Shown piece after piece: positions 38,570 through 51,691 of a stretch of 64,000 nt of DNA; within the stretch, counting starts at the first letter, position 1, and each line of letters starts with the position of its first letter. The notes beneath the pieces were generated by a model, which saw nothing but the letters and a program-made list of their open reading frames with translations, was not told where the DNA came from and did not search any database. The stretch comes from Gilliamella sp. ESL0443 (lineage in GTDB: Bacteria > Pseudomonadota > Gammaproteobacteria > Enterobacterales > Orbaceae). The position numbers were made by a program, and so were the translations under genes. The stretch spans positions 1,240,001 to 1,304,000 of the forward strand of contig NZ_CP048263.1 in assembly GCF_019469165.1 (NCBI RefSeq), given 5' to 3'.

Positions 38570-39463
38570 TTATATTTCTTTTTCAAATAATGCATCGGTT
38601 TTGTTATCAATATAGGCATCTTGGACTATAAATCCATCACTAACACCTTTTAATTCATACTCTTTTTTGTCTTTTTTCAACAATTTTTTCTCTATGGTAA
38701 GAATGCTTTTCTGACGACATTTTGGGCATTGGCAATATTGATATTCTAATACATCGATATTTCCTGCTGATTGATCGACTTGATTAACTATTCCTTTTGT
38801 ATCTGTATAAAAAGTTGTTTGCGATAATACATCGGCATAACTACCAGTTAAATTGGCAGAAAGTTTAGTTTCTAGGCTTTCATTACTTGATGAAAAGAAT
38901 TGATATTTTTTGTACCATGCTTGGCAATCTTCACAATAATAATCGTCAATATGAAATGAAACGATTAATGGGTAGAAGAAAACAAGCAACTCAATTAAAT
39001 AAACAACACCCAACATTAAACCAGAAATGTGACTTGTATTCGATTTTCTGGTGATGGATATTTCACGGTATGGAAGAATTTCATCAAACATAATGTCAAC
39101 GACTGTGAACGGTGAAAAAAACAGTTTAATATAATCTGTAAAATCACCCGAAAAAAGACCTACTTCAAATCCACATACACTTGAGTAGTAAGCAAATAAA
39201 CAGATAAAGAATGCCATAAAAAAATTAACCATGGTATTTCTTACTTTTGCTGCTTTTGCAAGAAATGAAGCAAGATAGGCTAACGTCAATCCCATTACAA
39301 CGACTAAACCAATATCAATTATGACAAACGGAGAATAATAAGAGATGATTGAATAGATAATGCCCAAAACAATTGCGACAAAAATACCTATTATGGTAAA
39401 GACAATGGTTAAAAGCGGATTAAACTTATGTGACAACTGATAATGACTAACTGTAGAGCTCAT
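38570..39463 (-). CDS. Unrecognised multi-pass membrane protein with Cys pairs
   Basis: 297 residues, with AAGGAAT upstream of the ATG. Five hydrophobic segments lie within residues 1-170 (for example LTIVFTIIGIFVAIVLGIIY). The cytosolic or periplasmic tail carries CEDCQAW near 178 and CQCPKCRQ near 244, which together could form a zinc ribbon interrupted by a 60-residue insert. I do not recognise a family. It is a single gene with its own terminator. Confidence 0.75.
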   Translation of the reverse strand: MSSTVSHYQLSHKFNPLLTIVFTIIGIFVAIVLGIIYSIISYYSPFVIIDIGLVVVMGLTLAYLASFLAKAAKVRNTMVNFFMAFFICLFAYYSSVCGFEVGLFSGDFTDYIKLFFSPFTVVDIMFDEILPYREISITRKSNTSHISGLMLGVVYLIELLVFFYPLIVSFHIDDYYCEDCQAWYKKYQFFSSSNESLETKLSANLTGSYADVLSQTTFYTDTKGIVNQVDQSAGNIDVLEYQYCQCPKCRQKSILTIEKKLLKKDKKEYELKGVSDGFIVQDAYIDNKTDALFEKEI

Positions 39464-39854
39464 TGTTTTATTCCTTATTATTCCTTAAAAATTATAATAC
39501 TAATAAAAAAACTTCTAGCTATGTTTAAATGATAATTGTCAATTTTTGTTATTTTTTCCAATAACTAGGACTGAGTTATTAATTTGACTGGTGCATTTTA
39601 AACATGCTCTATGAAAAGTAAAGTTTATTAGACTAGATAAAAGTAAAGATTTTTCTTTTTAATTAAAAATAATCTTTGAAAAAGCAATTCATAATATCTT
39701 GACATAAAAAAGGGGCATTGCGCCCCTATTGTTAATTTAATCTACATTGATTGTTTTTTAGAGTAAATAATAAATCAGTCTGTTAATCGATATAAACATT
39801 TAAGACTATATTGAGTGAAGTACTTTGCCGATGACAAAATACTTGCTCATTAAA
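39464..39854. other. Intergenic region
   Basis: 391 bases with the yicC terminator at 39705-39728; otherwise nothing recognisable. Confidence 0.5.
39705..39728 (-). terminator. Terminator downstream of yicC
   Basis: On the reverse strand a GGGGC/GCCCC-type stem followed by six T. It is about 130 bp after the yicC stop. Confidence 0.7.
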
Positions 39855-40721
39855 TTACTCGATATTTTGTACTTGCTCTCGAATCTGCTCAATCAATACT
39901 TTAAGTTCAATCGCACTTGCAGTTACATCCGCATTAATTGATTTTGAAGCGATGGTATTTGATTCACGATTAAATTCTTGCATCATAAAATCAAGTCGGC
40001 GCCCTACTGCTTCGTTTTTCTTTAAGATTGCATAAGTTTCTTTAACATGAGTAATTAATCGATCTAACTCTTCAGCCACATCAATTTTTTGTGCAACCAT
40101 CACAATTTCTTGTTCAAGACGTGAGCTATCAAGTTCAATATTAGCTTCTTCTAGTTTACTTTTTAAACGCTCTTTCTGCCAATCTAAGATTTGTGGCATC
40201 CAATCTCGAATTTTATTAACTTCGAGAGTTATTGCGTCTAAGCGTTGAGTAATTAATTCGCTTAAGGCTTTACCTTCACGTTCACGAACAGTGATAAATT
40301 CATCGATTGTCTTTTCAAGTAAAGCTAAAATTTCTTGCGAAATTGCATCTAAATTTTGTTCTTTACTCGACATCACTCCCGGCCAACGTAACACATCAAG
40401 CGGATTGATTGGACCGGTTTGGTATTCACGTTTAATCCAATCACCTGCATTTAATATCTGTTTAGCTAGCTCAATATTTAATGATAACTCTTGGTTCTGA
40501 GTAGCGGGATCAAGTTCGAAGCGTAAGTTACATTCAATCTTTCCGCGAGTTAATCGAGCACGAAGACGCTCACGAACGATCGGCTCAAGTGAGCGGAATT
40601 GTTCTGGTAAACGAATATAGGTTTCTAAGTAGCGTTGATTGACCGAACGCAACTCCCAAGACGCATTACCCCATGATTGGTTCAACTCTTTTCTCGCATA
40701 CGCGGTCATACTAGAAATCAT
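39855..40721 (-). CDS. yicC: YicC-family endoribonuclease
   Basis: 288-residue cytosolic protein (E. coli YicC 287). Family blocks are MISSMTAYARKE at the start, WELRSVNQRYLETYIRLPE and the C-terminal GRRLDFMMQEFNRESNTIASKS. Recent work on the family describes endoribonuclease activity acting on small RNAs. It is divergent from rph, as in E. coli. Confidence 0.95.
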   Translation of the reverse strand: MISSMTAYARKELNQSWGNASWELRSVNQRYLETYIRLPEQFRSLEPIVRERLRARLTRGKIECNLRFELDPATQNQELSLNIELAKQILNAGDWIKREYQTGPINPLDVLRWPGVMSSKEQNLDAISQEILALLEKTIDEFITVREREGKALSELITQRLDAITLEVNKIRDWMPQILDWQKERLKSKLEEANIELDSSRLEQEIVMVAQKIDVAEELDRLITHVKETYAILKKNEAVGRRLDFMMQEFNRESNTIASKSINADVTASAIELKVLIEQIREQVQNIE

Positions 40722-40871
40722 AATAGGTTCCTAAATTTATAAAAACTTAGTGTGCATTGTAACACAAATTCTGTATAATGTGCCCTTAGCTTAGGCTAAA
40801 CATCGACGCTTTCTTGTTGATGTCCCCCTAAAAAATTAATTCGAAGATAAAATAAACTGCTGGAGAATTGC

Positions 40872-41588
40872 ATGCGCCCGTCTGGTCGATCTGCGGAACA
40901 AGTCCGCCCAATCAAAATAACCCGTCATTACACTAAGCATGCAGAAGGTTCTGTATTAGTCGAATTTGGTGAAACCAAAGTACTTTGTAATGCAACAATT
41001 GATGAATCTGTACCCCGCTTTTTAAAAGGTCAAAATCAAGGTTGGATCACTGCTGAATATGGCATGTTACCTCGCGCAACAAATTCAAGAACACAACGAG
41101 AAGCTGCAAAAGGCAAACAAACTGGCCGAACAATGGAAATCCAACGCCTAATTGCCCGTTCACTGCGCGCGATGGTTGACCTTGAATTATTAGGTGAATA
41201 CACCATTACCCTTGATTGTGACGTTATTCAAGCCGATGGTGGCACAAGAACTGCATCGATTACCGGAGCTTGTGTTGCACTCGTTGATGCAATAAACATA
41301 TTAATTTCTAATGGCAAAATCAAAGAAAATCCAATTAAATCTTTAGTGGCGGCCGTATCGGTAGGCATTGTAAACGGTGAAGCGCTATGCGACTTAGAAT
41401 ACATTGAAGATTCTAATGCTGAAACCGATATGAATGTCGTTATGACAGATGATGGTCGTATCATAGAGGTTCAAGGCACTGCCGAGGGTGAACCATTTAG
41501 TCATGAAGAATTATTAACCCTATTAGAACTAGCAAAAAATGGCATAAAAACTATTACAGAAGCACAAAAACAAGCTTTAAAAGATTAA
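40872..41588 (+). CDS. rph: Ribonuclease PH
   Basis: 238-residue phosphorolytic 3'-5' exoribonuclease that trims tRNA 3' ends. It is full length, unlike the truncated K-12 allele. Conserved elements are [68 protein letters not shown] and the C-terminal [15 protein letters not shown] precedes the ATG. It forms an operon with pyrE. Confidence 0.97.
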   Translation: MRPSGRSAEQVRPIKITRHYTKHAEGSVLVEFGETKVLCNATIDESVPRFLKGQNQGWITAEYGMLPRATNSRTQREAAKGKQTGRTMEIQRLIARSLRAMVDLELLGEYTITLDCDVIQADGGTRTASITGACVALVDAINILISNGKIKENPIKSLVAAVSVGIVNGEALCDLEYIEDSNAETDMNVVMTDDGRIIEVQGTAEGEPFSHEELLTLLELAKNGIKTITEAQKQALKD

Positions 41589-41601
41589 TTGGAGAGGATC
41601 G

Positions 41602-42249
41602 ATGAAATCATATAAAAGTGAATTTATAGAATTTGCTTTAGATAGGCAAGCATTAAAATTTGGCGAGTTTACTTTAAAATCAGGTCGAAAAAGCCCTTAC
41701 TTTTTTAATGCAGGACTATTTAATACCGGTAAAGATTTAGCGTTATTAGGTCGTTTTTATGCCGCTGCATTGATCGATGCAGATTTACAATATGATGTTA
41801 TCTTTGGTCCAGCCTACAAAGGCATTCCAATCGTTTCATCAACAGTGGTTGCCCTATCTGAACACCACAATGTTGATGTTCCTTACTGCTTTAACCGAAA
41901 GGAAGCGAAAGACCATGGCGAAGGTGGTAATCTTGTAGGTAGTTCAATATATCAACAACGCGTTATGTTAGTTGATGATGTAATTACCGCTGGTACAGCA
42001 ATTCGTGAATCAATGCGAATTTTGGAAGACAATCAATCTAAACTTGCTGGCGTATTGATTTGCTTAGATCGTCAAGAAAAAGGCCGAGGTGATTTATCTG
42101 CTATTCAAGAAATCAAACAGACTTATCATTGTGATGTAATTTCAATTATTACTTTAGATGATTTGATCCAATACCTCTACCAAGATCCATCACGAAAAGA
42201 CCAAGTCACCCAAGTCGAAGCCTATCGTGCTGAATATGGAATAAAATAA
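41602..42249 (+). CDS. pyrE: Orotate phosphoribosyltransferase
   Basis: 215-residue enzyme making orotidine 5'-phosphate from orotate and PRPP in pyrimidine synthesis. The PRPP-binding motif [14 protein letters not shown] lies near residue 120, and [10 protein letters not shown] near 72. It starts 13 bp after rph. The E. coli-type attenuator between rph and pyrE is therefore absent here, so pyrimidine control, if any, must act elsewhere. Confidence 0.97.
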   Translation: MKSYKSEFIEFALDRQALKFGEFTLKSGRKSPYFFNAGLFNTGKDLALLGRFYAAALIDADLQYDVIFGPAYKGIPIVSSTVVALSEHHNVDVPYCFNRKEAKDHGEGGNLVGSSIYQQRVMLVDDVITAGTAIRESMRILEDNQSKLAGVLICLDRQEKGRGDLSAIQEIKQTYHCDVISIITLDDLIQYLYQDPSRKDQVTQVEAYRAEYGIK

Positions 42250-42251
42250 TA

Positions 42252-42273
42252 AAGCGTCGTAAGACGCTTTTTT
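42252..42273 (+). terminator. Terminator of rph-pyrE
   Basis: AAGCGTC/GACGCTT stem followed by TTTTTTA, just after the pyrE stop. Confidence 0.9.
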
Positions 42274-42395
42274 ATATTCATAAAGTTTTACAATTTTTTT
42301 ACAACTTTCCAATTATATTAATTATAATCATCTTATCTTTCTACATTGAACCTACTTTACTATCCCATTTCACTAGACTGAATAAAGGAAATAAA

Positions 42396-43508
42396 ATGAA
42401 AAAAACCTTATTATTAATCCTATTAATGAATATGAGTACCATCTTTCCATCTCACGCCCAAAATAATGCGTTAAACGTTAGCAATAATTATTTAGAACTA
42501 CAGCAATTAAAATATGGAAAGAACCTTATCCCTGTTGGAGAAATCACCTCCAAAATTACTGATAACATTATATTAAAACCCGATACAGTTGAATTTTATG
42601 TAACCTTAGAAACAGAGGGTGAAACACCAACGGAAGCTTCTAATCTTAATGTCGAAACAATGAAGAAGTTAAAAACTTATTTAAATACACTTAATATTAC
42701 CGACGATAATTTAGTTACCACCGACTACAAAAACAGTGTTAGAACTATTACGAAACCAGATAGTAAAAACAATACCACTTATGCAGCTATTCTTAATGTT
42801 GTATTAACGATTGATAATAATGATAGCTTCATCAAGCTTAATAAAATACTTGATAAATATGGTATAAACAACATTTATCAGATTGACGATAAAAATTTGA
42901 CTAACTACTATGAATTCTCCATTGCTACAACCAGTAATAGAGAAAGTAGAGCAAAGGATGATCTGTACAAAGACTTTAACAATATCGCTAACGAATTAAA
43001 AAAGATAGGCTTAACGAACGTATCAATTAAAAAATATATGGTACGCGAAATGGAGGCTAAAGAAATTGAAGAAAAACACTATTTCGTCAATAACACACTA
43101 AAAATAAAAATAAATAAATTAGATCTTATTGGTAAAATTATTGCTAAAGCGCAAGAATTAAAGATGCAAGTCAACAATAACATCTCTTATAGTGTTTCAC
43201 CTGAAGCAATTCAAGCTGCGCTAAACGAGCATGAAACCCTTTTACTAAACAAATTGAGCGCTAAAGTTGAACGATTACTGGATAAACAGTATGTACTAGG
43301 CGCACCAATTACACTTTCACTTGACTCAAGAGATTTTGATACATCATATTCATCATTTAACAACGCCAAAAGTCAAAAACGTTATCTAGGTATGGATAGA
43401 AGTGTTGATGATGCTATGGATGTAGATATCAATACCCCACCAGAATATGAAGTCACATTAACTTTATCAGGTACATTCGAAACACTTAAAAAAGTTGAAC
43501 AAAAGTAG
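42396..43508 (+). CDS. Periplasmic SIMPL-domain protein
   Basis: 370 residues with a signal peptide ending SHA (about residue 21). The domain of the SIMPL/DUF541 type is suggested by KPDTVEFYVTLETEGETPTEASNLNVETM and the following alternation of helices and strands; the ITDDNLVTTDY segment also fits. The C-terminal 60 residues end TLTLSGTFETLKKVEQ. The family is periplasmic, often stress-related, with no settled biochemical role. A single gene. Confidence 0.75.
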   Translation: MKKTLLLILLMNMSTIFPSHAQNNALNVSNNYLELQQLKYGKNLIPVGEITSKITDNIILKPDTVEFYVTLETEGETPTEASNLNVETMKKLKTYLNTLNITDDNLVTTDYKNSVRTITKPDSKNNTTYAAILNVVLTIDNNDSFIKLNKILDKYGINNIYQIDDKNLTNYYEFSIATTSNRESRAKDDLYKDFNNIANELKKIGLTNVSIKKYMVREMEAKEIEEKHYFVNNTLKIKINKLDLIGKIIAKAQELKMQVNNNISYSVSPEAIQAALNEHETLLLNKLSAKVERLLDKQYVLGAPITLSLDSRDFDTSYSSFNNAKSQKRYLGMDRSVDDAMDVDINTPPEYEVTLTLSGTFETLKKVEQK

Positions 43509-43577
43509 TAGCTGTTAAATTGATAAAATTTCATTTAGTTAGTAATTTATTTTATTAACTAAATGAAATACCTTCGA

Positions 43578-44282
43578 CTATTTTGAATGACTTTGTACAT
43601 AGAATTTTGCATTGTCGTAATGATAAATAATTCTTGAAAAATCGAAAGGTTCGCCTGCTGTAGTATAAAAAATCTCTTCAACACATAAAGCGGGATCGCC
43701 AGGTTTTAATCCTAAATAAGGGGCGATCTCCTCATCTAATTTTATCGCTTTGAAATATTTATCAGAAAAACCAATATTGATTTTACAAATCTCTTTAACG
43801 TAACTAAAAATTGAGTTTTCGGCAATTTCCCGATTAAGGTAAGAGATGATCTTTTTACGATAATAAGATTGCTCAAAACCATAAACCTTGCCTTCAACCA
43901 AACGTAATCGTTTTATATAATAGACTTCTTCACCATCTTCACACTGTAAGTTCTCTTTTACTTTGGCATTAGGCTGAATAACGTCAACATTAAATACTTG
44001 TGAAGCGCCTGGTAAATCATTTAGGTCAACACTAAAACCATGACTCTCTAAAAAATTCAGATAACCCCGTTTTTTGGGTTGCCTAACAAAAATTCCACTG
44101 CCTTGAATTTGATAGATCACACCGTGCCTTTCAAGGCGATTAAGTGCTTTGATAATGGTGGTACGACTAACTTGATATTGTTGAATTAACCCTTCGATAT
44201 TAGGCAATTGTGTATCTTTAGGCAGATTTTGTTGATAAATCGACTGTTGAATTTTCTTTGCCACATCTTGGTATTTTAACAT
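43578..44282 (-). CDS. GntR/UTRA-family transcriptional regulator of the beta-glucoside PTS
   Basis: 234 residues from ATG 44282; a longer frame from 44348 adds 22 residues with no family support. The GntR winged helix is residues 1-70 (LPNIEGLIQQYQVSRTTIIKALNRLERHGVIYQIQGSGIFV), followed by a UTRA ligand-binding domain (about 85-230). It is divergent from a beta-glucoside PTS gene, so it most likely senses a phospho-sugar and represses that operon. The intervening gap holds a CRP-like site and a palindrome. Confidence 0.88.
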   Translation of the reverse strand: MLKYQDVAKKIQQSIYQQNLPKDTQLPNIEGLIQQYQVSRTTIIKALNRLERHGVIYQIQGSGIFVRQPKKRGYLNFLESHGFSVDLNDLPGASQVFNVDVIQPNAKVKENLQCEDGEEVYYIKRLRLVEGKVYGFEQSYYRKKIISYLNREIAENSIFSYVKEICKINIGFSDKYFKAIKLDEEIAPYLGLKPGDPALCVEEIFYTTAGEPFDFSRIIYHYDNAKFYVQSHSK

Positions 44283-44357
44283 TAGTCTTTCTTTGATATT
44301 GGTATAAATGACTGACATTCTATACTTATCGTTAATTAAATAAATCAAAATTGCTTG

Positions 44358-44379
44358 AAAACGCGATCTAGATCACAAA
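44358..44379. promoter_or_regulatory. CRP-like site upstream of the PTS operon
   Basis: AAAACG then CGATCTAGATCACAAA: the TCTAGATCACA half matches the CRP consensus perfectly, while the left half reads CGCGA instead of TGTGA. Catabolite control of a PTS operon is expected. Confidence 0.6.
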
Positions 44380-44383
44380 CAAT

Positions 44384-44405
44384 AAAATTGGTCATTAACA
44401 ATTTT
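44384..44405. promoter_or_regulatory. Candidate operator for the GntR regulator
   Basis: Inverted repeat AAAATTG-N8-CAATTTT, centred about 60 bp before the PTS start codon and just downstream of the CRP-like site. Its position suits a repressor operator. Confidence 0.4.
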
Positions 44406-44455
44406 CAATTTAAGGATAATATATGCTCTCTTACCTGTTAAAAGGAGCTTAATTG

Positions 44456-47777
<3,322 letters not shown>

Positions 47778-47791
47778 TCACTTAATAATAT

Positions 47792-47827
47792 AAAGGATCT
47801 GATTTGCGAATTAAAATCAGATCCTTT
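47792..47827. terminator. Bidirectional terminator between the PTS operon and dinB
   Basis: Long stem AAAGGATCTGATTT/AAATCAGATCCTTT with a short loop, between convergent genes. Confidence 0.8.
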
Positions 47828-47858
47828 AACCCATCTCATCTAATCAAAACATCATCAA

Positions 47859-48914
47859 TCAAAACTTAAAAATAAGTTGCTTTTCAACTTGTGGATCAAT
47901 CAACGTCACATGAAAACCAATTAACCTAACACCCCGATCATTGCGCCTTTCTAGCCAAACTTTATGAGCTTGTTCAATCAAATCAGCTTTATCCAACTTA
48001 GACCAAACATGCTCTTGAGTCGTAAGCTGAAAATCATCAAACTTAAATTTCACACCTTGGCGAGCAATAGAGAGATCGGAGCGGACTTTACTTAAACGCT
48101 TCTCCAACTCCTCAAATAGCGGATCAAATTGCGCTAAACACTCATCCCAACTGTGAATATCATCAACCAACGTGCGCTCTACCCCAACTGACTTGCGTTG
48201 CCTATCATTACAGACTTCGCGTTCATCAATCCCTTGGCAACGTTCATATAAAATACGTCCAAACTTACCAAACTGATTAAGTAACTTAGTCAAATCATAA
48301 TTAACCACATCTTTACAGGTATAAAGCCCCAACTCTGCTAGCTTCTTCTCGGTCACTTTACCCACACCGGGGATCTTCTTCAGTGGAAGTTGCTCAATAA
48401 ATCCTTCAACCTGATCGGGTGTAATCACATATTGCCCATTTGGCTTATTCATATCGGAGGCGATTTTAGCTAAAAACTTAAGTGGTGCCACACCTGCTGA
48501 CGCGGTTAACTCTAGCTCCTTATAGATTGCTTGTCGAATATCTTGGGCGATTAACGTAGCAGAACCATGACAAAGCTTACAATCCGTCACATCCAAATAA
48601 GCCTCATCAAGCGAAAGCGTCTCAATGGCTTGAGTATAACGCTTAAATATTTGATGGATTTGATTGGAAACCTCTTTATAGACGGCATGACGACCTGGAA
48701 TGACCTTAATATTAGGGCACAGCTTAATTGCCTGTGCCATTGACATCGCACTATGCACACCATATTGACGAGCAATATAATTCGCAGTTGCCACCACACC
48801 ACGCTTACGTGGATCGCCTCCTACGGCGATCGGCACATTGCGATAACGTGGATTGTCTCGCATTTCGACAGCAGCATAAAAACAATCCATATCGACATGA
48901 ATAATTTTTCGCAT
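47859..48914 (-). CDS. dinB: DNA polymerase IV
   Basis: 351-residue Y-family translesion polymerase (E. coli DinB 351). The catalytic residues are in DMDCFYAAVE (residues 6-15) and SLDEAYLDVT (about 101-110). The little-finger domain and a C-terminal beta-clamp binding end (KQLIFKF) are present. An SOS-like box lies 29 bp upstream, so LexA control is likely. Confidence 0.97.
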   Translation of the reverse strand: MRKIIHVDMDCFYAAVEMRDNPRYRNVPIAVGGDPRKRGVVATANYIARQYGVHSAMSMAQAIKLCPNIKVIPGRHAVYKEVSNQIHQIFKRYTQAIETLSLDEAYLDVTDCKLCHGSATLIAQDIRQAIYKELELTASAGVAPLKFLAKIASDMNKPNGQYVITPDQVEGFIEQLPLKKIPGVGKVTEKKLAELGLYTCKDVVNYDLTKLLNQFGKFGRILYERCQGIDEREVCNDRQRKSVGVERTLVDDIHSWDECLAQFDPLFEELEKRLSKVRSDLSIARQGVKFKFDDFQLTTQEHVWSKLDKADLIEQAHKVWLERRNDRGVRLIGFHVTLIDPQVEKQLIFKF

Positions 48915-48942
48915 ATTGAGGGTATTAGTATATAGAAAATAA

Positions 48943-48958
48943 CTGTATAAATATACAA
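48943..48958. promoter_or_regulatory. SOS box-like site upstream of dinB
   Basis: CTGTATAAATATACAA, i.e. CTG-N10-CAA, one base from the LexA consensus, and almost the same interior as the lexA boxes. Confidence 0.7.
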
Positions 48959-48987
48959 TACCATACCTTTACTTTATCTGTAAATCC

Positions 48988-50694
48988 CTATTTAGCCAGC
49001 TGATCGAAATCGGTTAACCCCTCTTTACCATGAGGATCACCAATCCATCGAGTTGGCTGTGCAAATTTTTCATTCACAATACTTTTTTCGGGTTGATAAT
49101 CATCGAAGCTTAACCCAGCCAAATCAGACCAAGTATGAATCAAATCCTGAGTACTAAATTTTCGATTCACATAAGACTCAAAATGATTATTAGGATGACT
49201 CACTAACCACTTAGGCGATTGCCAAAGCATAAAAGGAACCGTATACATAGCTTTAGTTGGCGCCTTCTCATTACGCCCTAAAACATCATGCGGAGCCGTT
49301 TGATAAACTTCCTCACCATGATCGGAAAAATACAAAATAAAACCATTTGGATCACTATTCTTAAATAGCTTAAACAGCTCAGTGGTAACAAAATCATTAA
49401 ACGCGACCGCATTATCATAACTGTTATAAACTTTTAACTTATCGTTATCCAAATCAAAATTTACGCCAGTCTTATCTTTAAAACGCTGATACTCCTCACC
49501 TTCCGGATAGCGCAGCTCATATTTCATATGCGTACCGAGCAGATGAATAACAATAAATTTCTTTTCAGCAGGATCATTTAGCACATTCTTAAACGGTTCA
49601 AAAACCGACGAATCATATTGTCTGGAACTCTGGTTACGATCATTATTCATATAAAACTGCTCATCAGCTTGCTTAGAGAACATCGTCAACATCGTATTGC
49701 GCTTGGTCATCGTTTGTTGATTGGTAATCCAAAAAGTCTTATAGCCGGCCTGTTTCATCAAATGAATTAATGATGGCTTAGAAAGATATAAATCAGGATG
49801 TTGCTCATCGGCCAAAGTTAGCGCTTGTTGCAAAATCTCGATCGTATAAGGTCTTGATGAAACAACATCATTAAAAGCAAGAAAATCAGGATTATCTTTT
49901 TTAAATTGCTCGATTAACGGCGTCGTATCACGGTCATAACCATAAATGCCCATACGGCTACGAGTCGTTGACTCACCAATCACCAGCACTAACGTTCTTG
50001 GAGTATTTCCATTGGCATCAGTTAAATTTTCGAATTTAGGCAAGGTTTCGAGATGATTTAAGATTTTTTCCATATTAGAAAGCTGAGAACGATAAGCAAT
50101 ATAACTACTGAGCAATTGCCATGGAACCGTCGTTTCCATCCGACTTAACAGATGCTGGGTAGCGCGCTCAAACGAAGTCTTCTTAATCGCCACACTAATA
50201 AACAAAGGCATCAACGCATAAACCACAATGATTATCGACACTAACCATTTAGTCATATTTTTTACATAAACCGGTTTAACCTTAAACCACAAAAACACCC
50301 CAACCAAAATATAAATCAACAGCACGGCGACGAGTTTAATACTAAGGTACTGGGAAATAAATTCATGTGACTCATTATAATTCGACTCTGCCATCACAAA
50401 AAAAACACTCTGCGAAAACTCCTGTCGATATATCGTAAAATAACCAATCGAAATTAGTGACAACCCACCGACGATAATGCCATAAACGGTAGCAAATTTT
50501 TTGGTAATATTAGGAAAAAAGAGAATAGGCACCAGCCAAATCATACTATAAATTATCGAGTCACGAAGCCCAATAAAATTAGCATGTCCTGACAATGCAA
50601 TGTAAAGTTGTAATGCACAAGAAAAGTAACAGAAATACAAAATAGCATAAACCAACGAGCGCCAACTAAAATTTCTATCCAAATTTTGCTCCAA
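48988..50694 (-). CDS. Phosphoethanolamine transferase, CptA/EptC-like
   Basis: 568-residue inner-membrane enzyme. Five helices lie in residues 18-170, followed by a periplasmic sulfatase-fold domain starting LVLVIGESTTRSRMGIYGYDRDTTP. The nucleophile is probably Thr in SRPYTIEIL, and metal ligands lie in GTHMKY and YFSDHGEEVY. It resembles E. coli CptA (EptC), which modifies the LPS core heptose. The other family member at 8237 is only distantly similar, so the cell probably decorates more than one acceptor. Confidence 0.9.
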   Translation of the reverse strand: MEQNLDRNFSWRSLVYAILYFCYFSCALQLYIALSGHANFIGLRDSIIYSMIWLVPILFFPNITKKFATVYGIIVGGLSLISIGYFTIYRQEFSQSVFFVMAESNYNESHEFISQYLSIKLVAVLLIYILVGVFLWFKVKPVYVKNMTKWLVSIIIVVYALMPLFISVAIKKTSFERATQHLLSRMETTVPWQLLSSYIAYRSQLSNMEKILNHLETLPKFENLTDANGNTPRTLVLVIGESTTRSRMGIYGYDRDTTPLIEQFKKDNPDFLAFNDVVSSRPYTIEILQQALTLADEQHPDLYLSKPSLIHLMKQAGYKTFWITNQQTMTKRNTMLTMFSKQADEQFYMNNDRNQSSRQYDSSVFEPFKNVLNDPAEKKFIVIHLLGTHMKYELRYPEGEEYQRFKDKTGVNFDLDNDKLKVYNSYDNAVAFNDFVTTELFKLFKNSDPNGFILYFSDHGEEVYQTAPHDVLGRNEKAPTKAMYTVPFMLWQSPKWLVSHPNNHFESYVNRKFSTQDLIHTWSDLAGLSFDDYQPEKSIVNEKFAQPTRWIGDPHGKEGLTDFDQLAK

Positions 50695-50798
50695 TAATTA
50701 CAAATAAAAGTGCAACTAAACTAACAAAAACAGATTAACAAAACCTTAAGATGGAACTAATAAAGATTATTTATTGATTGATTATGATGAAAGGGATT

Positions 50799-50825
50799 CA
50801 AAAACCCCGTTCCTCAACTTTTTTT
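50799..50825 (+). repeat. Dispersed repeat, copy 4
   Basis: CAAAAACCCC, GT, TCCTCAAC, seven T. It is the left half of a twin element whose spacer (CTACT...ACAGTTTAAGGCCGAATTATT) resembles that at 59401-59480. Confidence 0.9.
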
Positions 50826-50907
50826 GATGCAAAAAACGGCTACTAAAAAAAGCCACAGTTTAAGGCCGAATTATTTATTTAGACAACATTGCAGAATTTT
50901 AAACCCT

Positions 50908-50933
50908 AAAAACCCCACTCCTCAACTTTTTTT
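50908..50933 (+). repeat. Dispersed repeat, copy 5
   Basis: AAAAACCCC, AC, TCCTCAAC, seven T, followed by CGATAAAAAAC as after copy 8. It marks the 3' boundary of cassette A. Confidence 0.9.
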
Positions 50934-50998
50934 CGATAAAAAACTAAAAAAATCACCCTAGTTGAAACGGATGATTTATTTTCAACATCACTCTGTTA

Positions 50999-51499
50999 TT
51001 AATGCAATTCACTAAAATAATTCTTCAACTCCTGAATAAACGCACTATCTACCATAGCAGGATATTTATTTGCCTGCCATGATTGTAAAAATAATAGATG
51101 CTGAACCGTTAACGGTTTGTTCATATCGCGAAATTCGTTTAACTGTTCGTTTACCTCTTGGGATGTTGTGAGAAGGGATTGTGGTGTTTTTTGCTTCGGT
51201 ATTTGGCAATGCTTTTGATACCATAGCTCATAGCCACTTAAATCATAATCACCCAATAACTCATACCCCGTTAAATTAGGGCTGGCATTGGGGTAACGTT
51301 TAGTAATAGAACTGGTAGGAAACCCACCGCAAACGATAATTTGGTCTATCTTTTTTATAAACTTTGCCGTTACCTTTAAGTTAAAACCCAATAATTGCTC
51401 AACCACATATAATGATTGATTATAAAGCTTTAAAAAATTACCTTCGGCTATAAACTGAACCGGCCTTTTACTTAACGCTATTTTTTCTTCAATATTCAT
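50999..51499 (-). CDS. Unrecognised 166-residue protein inside cassette A
   Basis: A good ribosome site (AAAGGAG, 9 bp before the ATG) supports a real gene. No signal peptide or membrane segment is seen, so it is probably cytosolic. Noticeable segments are KIDQIIVCGGFPTSS and a Gly-Tyr-rich NLTGYELLGDYDLSGYELWY. No family is recognised. It lies between the boundary repeat at 50908 and the 3' region of adhesin A, and cassettes B and C lack it. Confidence 0.7.
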   Translation of the reverse strand: MNIEEKIALSKRPVQFIAEGNFLKLYNQSLYVVEQLLGFNLKVTAKFIKKIDQIIVCGGFPTSSITKRYPNASPNLTGYELLGDYDLSGYELWYQKHCQIPKQKTPQSLLTTSQEVNEQLNEFRDMNKPLTVQHLLFLQSWQANKYPAMVDSAFIQELKNYFSELH

Positions 51500-51561
51500 T
51501 TTATATTACTCCTTTAATATCAATATTTTTAACCACCACCTCGGTGCCCAGCATTTTTGCC

Positions 51562-51597
51562 GCTTAGCCACAAAATCGCTTTTTATAGCTAAACGAC
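51562..51597 (-). terminator. Conserved hairpin in the 3' region of adhesin A
   Basis: Imperfect palindrome TTAGCCACAAAA-tcgc-TTTTTATAGCTAA about 100 bp after the stop codon. The same structure recurs after adhesins B and C within a conserved 3' block. Confidence 0.5.
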
Positions 51598-51691
51598 GTT
51601 GACTCCTTGAGTCAGCTTACTTTTAATCACCTAATACTATTTTTTATCACCCCCACCCCCGCCCTAAGGATTAAGGACGAAGAAATAAATA

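Larger units (their letters stand above)
50695..50998. other. Intergenic region with a twin-repeat element
   Basis: Upstream region of the CptA-like gene. From 50799 to 50933 two copies of the dispersed repeat enclose about 82 bases that recur in degenerate form at 59401-59480. Confidence 0.7.
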
